A stretch of DNA of 38,208 nucleotides from Actinomyces ruminicola (GTDB lineage Bacteria; Actinomycetota; Actinomycetes; Actinomycetales; Actinomycetaceae), in contig NZ_FNIM01000020.1 of the NCBI RefSeq assembly GCF_900103885.1, positions 1-38,208 of the forward strand, read 5' to 3'. Below, piece by piece: positions 33,885 through 38,208 of this stretch. The position numbers were made by a program, and so were the translations under genes. The number at the start of each line of letters is the position of its first letter. Within the stretch, counting starts at the first letter, position 1. Below the pieces are notes generated by a model. It was not told the DNA's origin and made no database searches. It saw only the letters and a program-made list of their open reading frames with translations.

Positions 33885-33917
33885 CCGGCCCCGCAGTCGC
33901 GCCGACGGGGCGGCCGG
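33885..33917. terminator. Candidate bidirectional GC-rich terminator hairpin
   Basis: CCGGCCCCG (33885-33893) can pair with CGGGGCGGCCGG (33906-33917), leaving a 3-nt bulge and a 12-nt loop, between the convergent stops at 33876 and 33941. There is no T-run on either strand. Confidence 0.4.
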
Positions 33918-33928
33918 CAACTCAGTGG

Positions 33929-33940
33929 CTCAGTACTCGC

Positions 33941-33950
<10 letters not shown>
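33929..33950. repeat. 11-bp tandem duplication over a stop codon
   Basis: CTCAGTACTCG is repeated without a gap at 33929-33939 and 33940-33950. On the minus strand the duplication contains the last codons and stop of the ABC-F gene (GAG TAC TGA), so a second Glu-Tyr-stop string lies just downstream. Confidence 0.85.
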
Positions 33951-35802
<1,852 letters not shown>

Positions 35803-35803
<1 letters not shown>

Positions 35804-36789
35804 CAGCCCACCACCCGGGCGCCGGCGACGGGGGCGTCGGCGCGCAGGGCCTCGGCCACCAGCCCGGAGGCGTTCAGCGCGTTGGCAACGCGCATGGCGG
35901 CTGCCGGATCGGGCGCCAGGGCGGCAATGGTGGGGCCGGAGCCGGAGACGATGGCGCGCAGCGCCCCGGCGGACTCCGCGAGCGCCATGACATCGGCCAG
36001 CTGCGGGCGCAGGTCCAGGGCCGCGGCCTGCAGATCGTTGTGCAGGGCGGCGGCCAGGGCCGCGGCGTCGCCGTCGCGCAGGGCGGCGGTCAGGGAGGCC
36101 GGGACCTCGGCCGGGGCTGCTGCGACACCCGTCGGAGAGGCCTCGGCGAGCTCGTCGAAGCGGCGGAAGACGGCGGGGGTGGACAGTCCCTCGGCGGCCG
36201 TGGCGAACACCCAGTGGTAGGTGCCGCGCGCCATGAGCGGGGTGAGCCGGTCGCCGCGGCCGTGGCCCACGGCGGTGGCGCCGAGGAGGGGGAAGGGCAC
36301 ATCCGCCCCGAGCCGCGCCGCCAGCTCGGTGAGCTCGGTCAGGCTCAGTCCCGTTCCCCACAGCGCGTTGCAGGCGAGCAGGGCGGCGGCGGCGTCGGCG
36401 GAACCGCCCGCCATGCCGCCGGCGACGGGCACGCGCTTGCGCAGCAGCAGGTCGACGCCGTCGCCGACCCCGGCGGTCTCGGCCAGCAGGGCGGCGGCGC
36501 GCACGGCCAGGTTGGTCTCGTCGGTGGGGACGTCGGGATCGGGCTCGTCCAGGGTGAGGGTGATGGTGCCGTGCAGGTCGGCGGCCTGGCGACGGGCGGT
36601 GACGGTTTCGATGAGGCGGACGGCCTGGAAGACGGTGGTCAGGGGGTGGTAGCCGTCGGCGGCGGGGGCGCCCGCGGAGAGGAACAGGTTGACCTTGCCG
36701 GGCGCCTCAACGCGCACCTTGGTCATGGAGCCGGAGCGGGGCGGGCGGGGCGCGGCACCGGTCCCGGGGACGGCGTGCAGTGGGCTCAT
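35803..36789 (-). CDS. ispE: 4-(cytidine 5'-diphospho)-2-C-methyl-D-erythritol kinase
   Basis: A 328-residue GHMP kinase. It phosphorylates CDP-methylerythritol in the non-mevalonate isoprenoid pathway, which supplies undecaprenyl phosphate and quinones. It shows the N-terminal VEAPGKVNLFLSAG with the substrate-side Lys, DGYHPLTTVF, the ATP loop PVAGGMAGGSADAAAAL (residues 121-137) and the C-terminal VSGSGPTIAAL. The ATG at 36789 is favoured by GGAG 6 nt upstream and its ATGA overlap with rsmA; ATG at residue 22 would also give a family-like start. The N-terminal 21 residues are a non-conserved extension. The rsmA-ispE order is common in actinobacteria. Confidence 0.94.
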
Positions 36790-37763
36790 GGCTTTCTCCC
36801 GGTGTTGCTGGGCTGTGCATCGGCTGCTGGGGTGGTGGCGTCGGCGGCCGGGGCCGTGGTGAGCGCGCCGACTTCGACCAGCGCCTGGGCCAGGGCCGCG
36901 AAGGCGAAGACGTCCAGTTTCTCCCCGCGCAGGCTCGGGTCGATGCCGGCCGCGCGGGCAGCGGCGTCGACCTTTCCCGTGCCGCCGGCCAGCGGGGCCA
37001 GAGCCTTGCGCAGGGTCTTGCGGCGCTGGGCGAAGGCGGCGTCGACGACGGCGAAGACCTGTTCGCGGGTCGCGGTGGTGACCGGGGGCTCGCGGCGGGT
37101 GAGGGTGACGATCGCGGAGTCGACGTTGGGAACGGGCCAGAAGACGCTGCGGCCAATACGGGCGTCGCGGTGGACATCGCCGTACCAGGCGGCCTTGACG
37201 CTGGGCACCCCGTAGGTGCGCGAGCCCGGGGCGGCCGCGAGCCGGTCGGCGACCTCCGCCTGCACCATGATGGTCGCCGTGCGCAGGGAGGGCAGGGCGG
37301 CGAGCACGGTGAGCAGCACGGGCACGGCCACGTTGTAGGGCAGGTTGGCGACCAGCCGGGTGGGCGGTGCGGCCGCGTCCGGAGCCGGCAGCATCTCGGG
37401 GCCGGTGATGGTCAGGGCGTCGGCGGCCAGCACGGCCAGGCGCTCGGCGGCACCGGGCAGGCGCTCGGAGACCGTGATCGGCAGGGCGCGGGCGAGCGCG
37501 GGCTCGACCTCGACGGCGATCACCCGGGCTCCCGCCTGCAGCAGGGCCAGGGTCAGGGAGCCCAGTCCGGGGCCGACCTCCAGGATGGTCTCGCCGGGCT
37601 GCACGCCGGCGAGGCGCACGATGCGGCGCACGGTGCCGGCGTCGTGGACGAAGTTCTGCCCGCGCGACTTGGACGGGCGCAGATCGAGCGCGGCGGCGAG
37701 GCGCCGAATGTCGGCGGGGCCGAGGAGGCCGGTGGCGGTCTCGGAGGCGTCGGGCGTGGGCAC
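36786..37763 (-). CDS. rsmA: 16S rRNA (adenine1518-N6/adenine1519-N6)-dimethyltransferase
   Basis: A 325-residue SAM-dependent enzyme (KsgA) that dimethylates two adjacent adenines in helix 45 of 16S rRNA during late 30S maturation. Motifs: KSRGQNFVHD near the N-terminus, SAM-binding ILEVGPGLGSLT (residues 60-71), EVEPAL, and the target-base motif NLPYN (140-144). FAQRRKTLRKAL lies in the C-terminal helical domain. The last ~25 residues are an Ala/Thr/Pro-rich tail beyond the family core. Start is GTG 37763 without a strong ribosome site. It lies 69 bases after rpf and overlaps ispE by 4 nt. Confidence 0.95.
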   Translation of the reverse strand: MPTPDASETATGLLGPADIRRLAAALDLRPSKSRGQNFVHDAGTVRRIVRLAGVQPGETILEVGPGLGSLTLALLQAGARVIAVEVEPALARALPITVSERLPGAAERLAVLAADALTITGPEMLPAPDAAAPPTRLVANLPYNVAVPVLLTVLAALPSLRTATIMVQAEVADRLAAAPGSRTYGVPSVKAAWYGDVHRDARIGRSVFWPVPNVDSAIVTLTRREPPVTTATREQVFAVVDAAFAQRRKTLRKALAPLAGGTGKVDAAARAAGIDPSLRGEKLDVFAFAALAQALVEVGALTTAPAADATTPAADAQPSNTGRKP

Positions 37764-37832
37764 GGAGCCCAGCCTATGCCAGGGTGCGGATGGGCAGGGC
37801 GGACGGGCGGGCCGTCGCCGCGGCTGCGTGAG

Positions 37833-38208
37833 TCAGAGCAGGCCGAGCTGGGCGGCGCAGTGCGGCCACTGTCCCCAGCCGGACTGGGCCTGGAGCTTCT
37901 TGGCCATGGCGGTCTGGGTGGCGGCGTCGGCCTCGTGCGGGTAGCCGGTGCCGCCGAGCGCCTGCCAGGTGGACAGGGAGAACTGGTACATGCCGTAGAA
38001 GCCGTTGCCGGTGTTGGTGGTCGGGTTGCCGCCCGACTCGCACTGGGCCAGGGCCTCCCACACCGAGTCGTCGGCGGCGGAGGCGCTCGCGGAGCCGGAT
38101 CCGGAACCGCCGCCGGTCGCGGAGCCCGAATCCGTATCGGCGGTGTCGGTGGAGGCGGCGTCCGCCGTGCCGGTGCCCACCAGCACCACCTCATCAACCC
38201 GCTCGGAG
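37833..38208 (-). CDS. Resuscitation-promoting factor (RpfB-like), C-terminal part
   Basis: The frame is open to the right edge, so only the last 124 residues are seen. The first visible residues, SERVDEVVLVGTG, match the end of a G5 domain. A Ser/Gly/Ala/Asp/Thr-rich linker follows, then the ~75-residue Rpf transglycosylase-like domain: VWEALAQCESGG with the catalytic Glu, NTGNGFYGMYQFSLSTWQAL, and GWGQWPHCAAQ. The two Cys (in QCESG and PHCAA) form the conserved disulfide. Rpf proteins cleave peptidoglycan and promote regrowth of resting cells; they are exported, though the signal lies outside the window. G5 plus Rpf next to rsmA-ispE is the arrangement of Mycobacterium tuberculosis rpfB. 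Confidence 0.93.
   Translation of the reverse strand, partial: SERVDEVVLVGTGTADAASTDTADTDSGSATGGGSGSGSASASAADDSVWEALAQCESGGNPTTNTGNGFYGMYQFSLSTWQALGGTGYPHEADAATQTAMAKKLQAQSGWGQWPHCAAQLGLL

Noticed and set aside
35804..36361. N-terminal extension of the ABC-F frame.
   Set aside because: Low-complexity Arg/Pro/Gly shadow of ispE; the ABC-F family begins at the ATG at 35803.

Overview
The window is high-GC DNA (by eye about 68-70% G+C) with GTG starts, tightly overlapping genes and actinobacterial families, most consistent with Actinomyces or a close relative. The anchor for this is the rpf - rsmA - ispE order at the right edge, which is also seen in Mycobacterium. No rRNA, tRNA or CRISPR array was seen.

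Left edge (1-600): the 5' end of an IS481-like insertion sequence on the minus strand, ending near 334, then a short array of four GGTCCAAAC iterons. Region 601-9620: an envelope-glycan region with a secreted beta-helix protein, two GT2 enzymes, a DUF1972/GT4 enzyme and a GT4 enzyme, followed on the minus strand by a CDP-alcohol phosphatidyltransferase and a fucosyltransferase-like enzyme. Region 9621-11378: an AbiEi/DUF559-like gene framed by two ~134-bp direct repeats. Region 11379-15199: a large LuxR-type regulator with a degenerate P-loop, diverging from a TetR regulator.

Region 15775-29370 is a closely packed plus-strand series of seven genes: polyprenyl glycosylphosphotransferase, a TagD-like cytidylyltransferase, a ~1,936-residue Ig-like/fibronectin-III surface protein, a MoxR ATPase, a DUF58 protein, a transglutaminase-fold membrane protein lacking its catalytic Cys and His, and an RDD+FHA protein. 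Facing it on the minus strand (29398-33226) are a transmembrane Ser/Thr kinase with an FN3-like ectodomain, a zinc-ribbon/FHA protein and a second RDD+FHA protein. An uncharacterised 195-aa gene diverges from the last of these. The set resembles the bifidobacterial PFNA cluster (kinase, FN3, AAA, DUF58, transglutaminase). I infer that it senses or shapes the cell envelope: the kinase and FN3 protein face outward, FHA proteins read phosphothreonine inside, and MoxR/DUF58/pseudo-transglutaminase form a membrane assembly or chaperone module. Its fusion to polysaccharide-initiation genes suggests the two are co-expressed.

Right edge (33941-38208): a minus-strand housekeeping series, rpf (C-terminal part only) - rsmA - ispE - ABC-F ATPase, with overlapping or nearly abutting genes.

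Starts were moved inward from the longest possible frame where a Shine-Dalgarno site, a 1-4 nt gene overlap or family homology favoured it. All family calls rest on motif recognition by eye; no database search was run.
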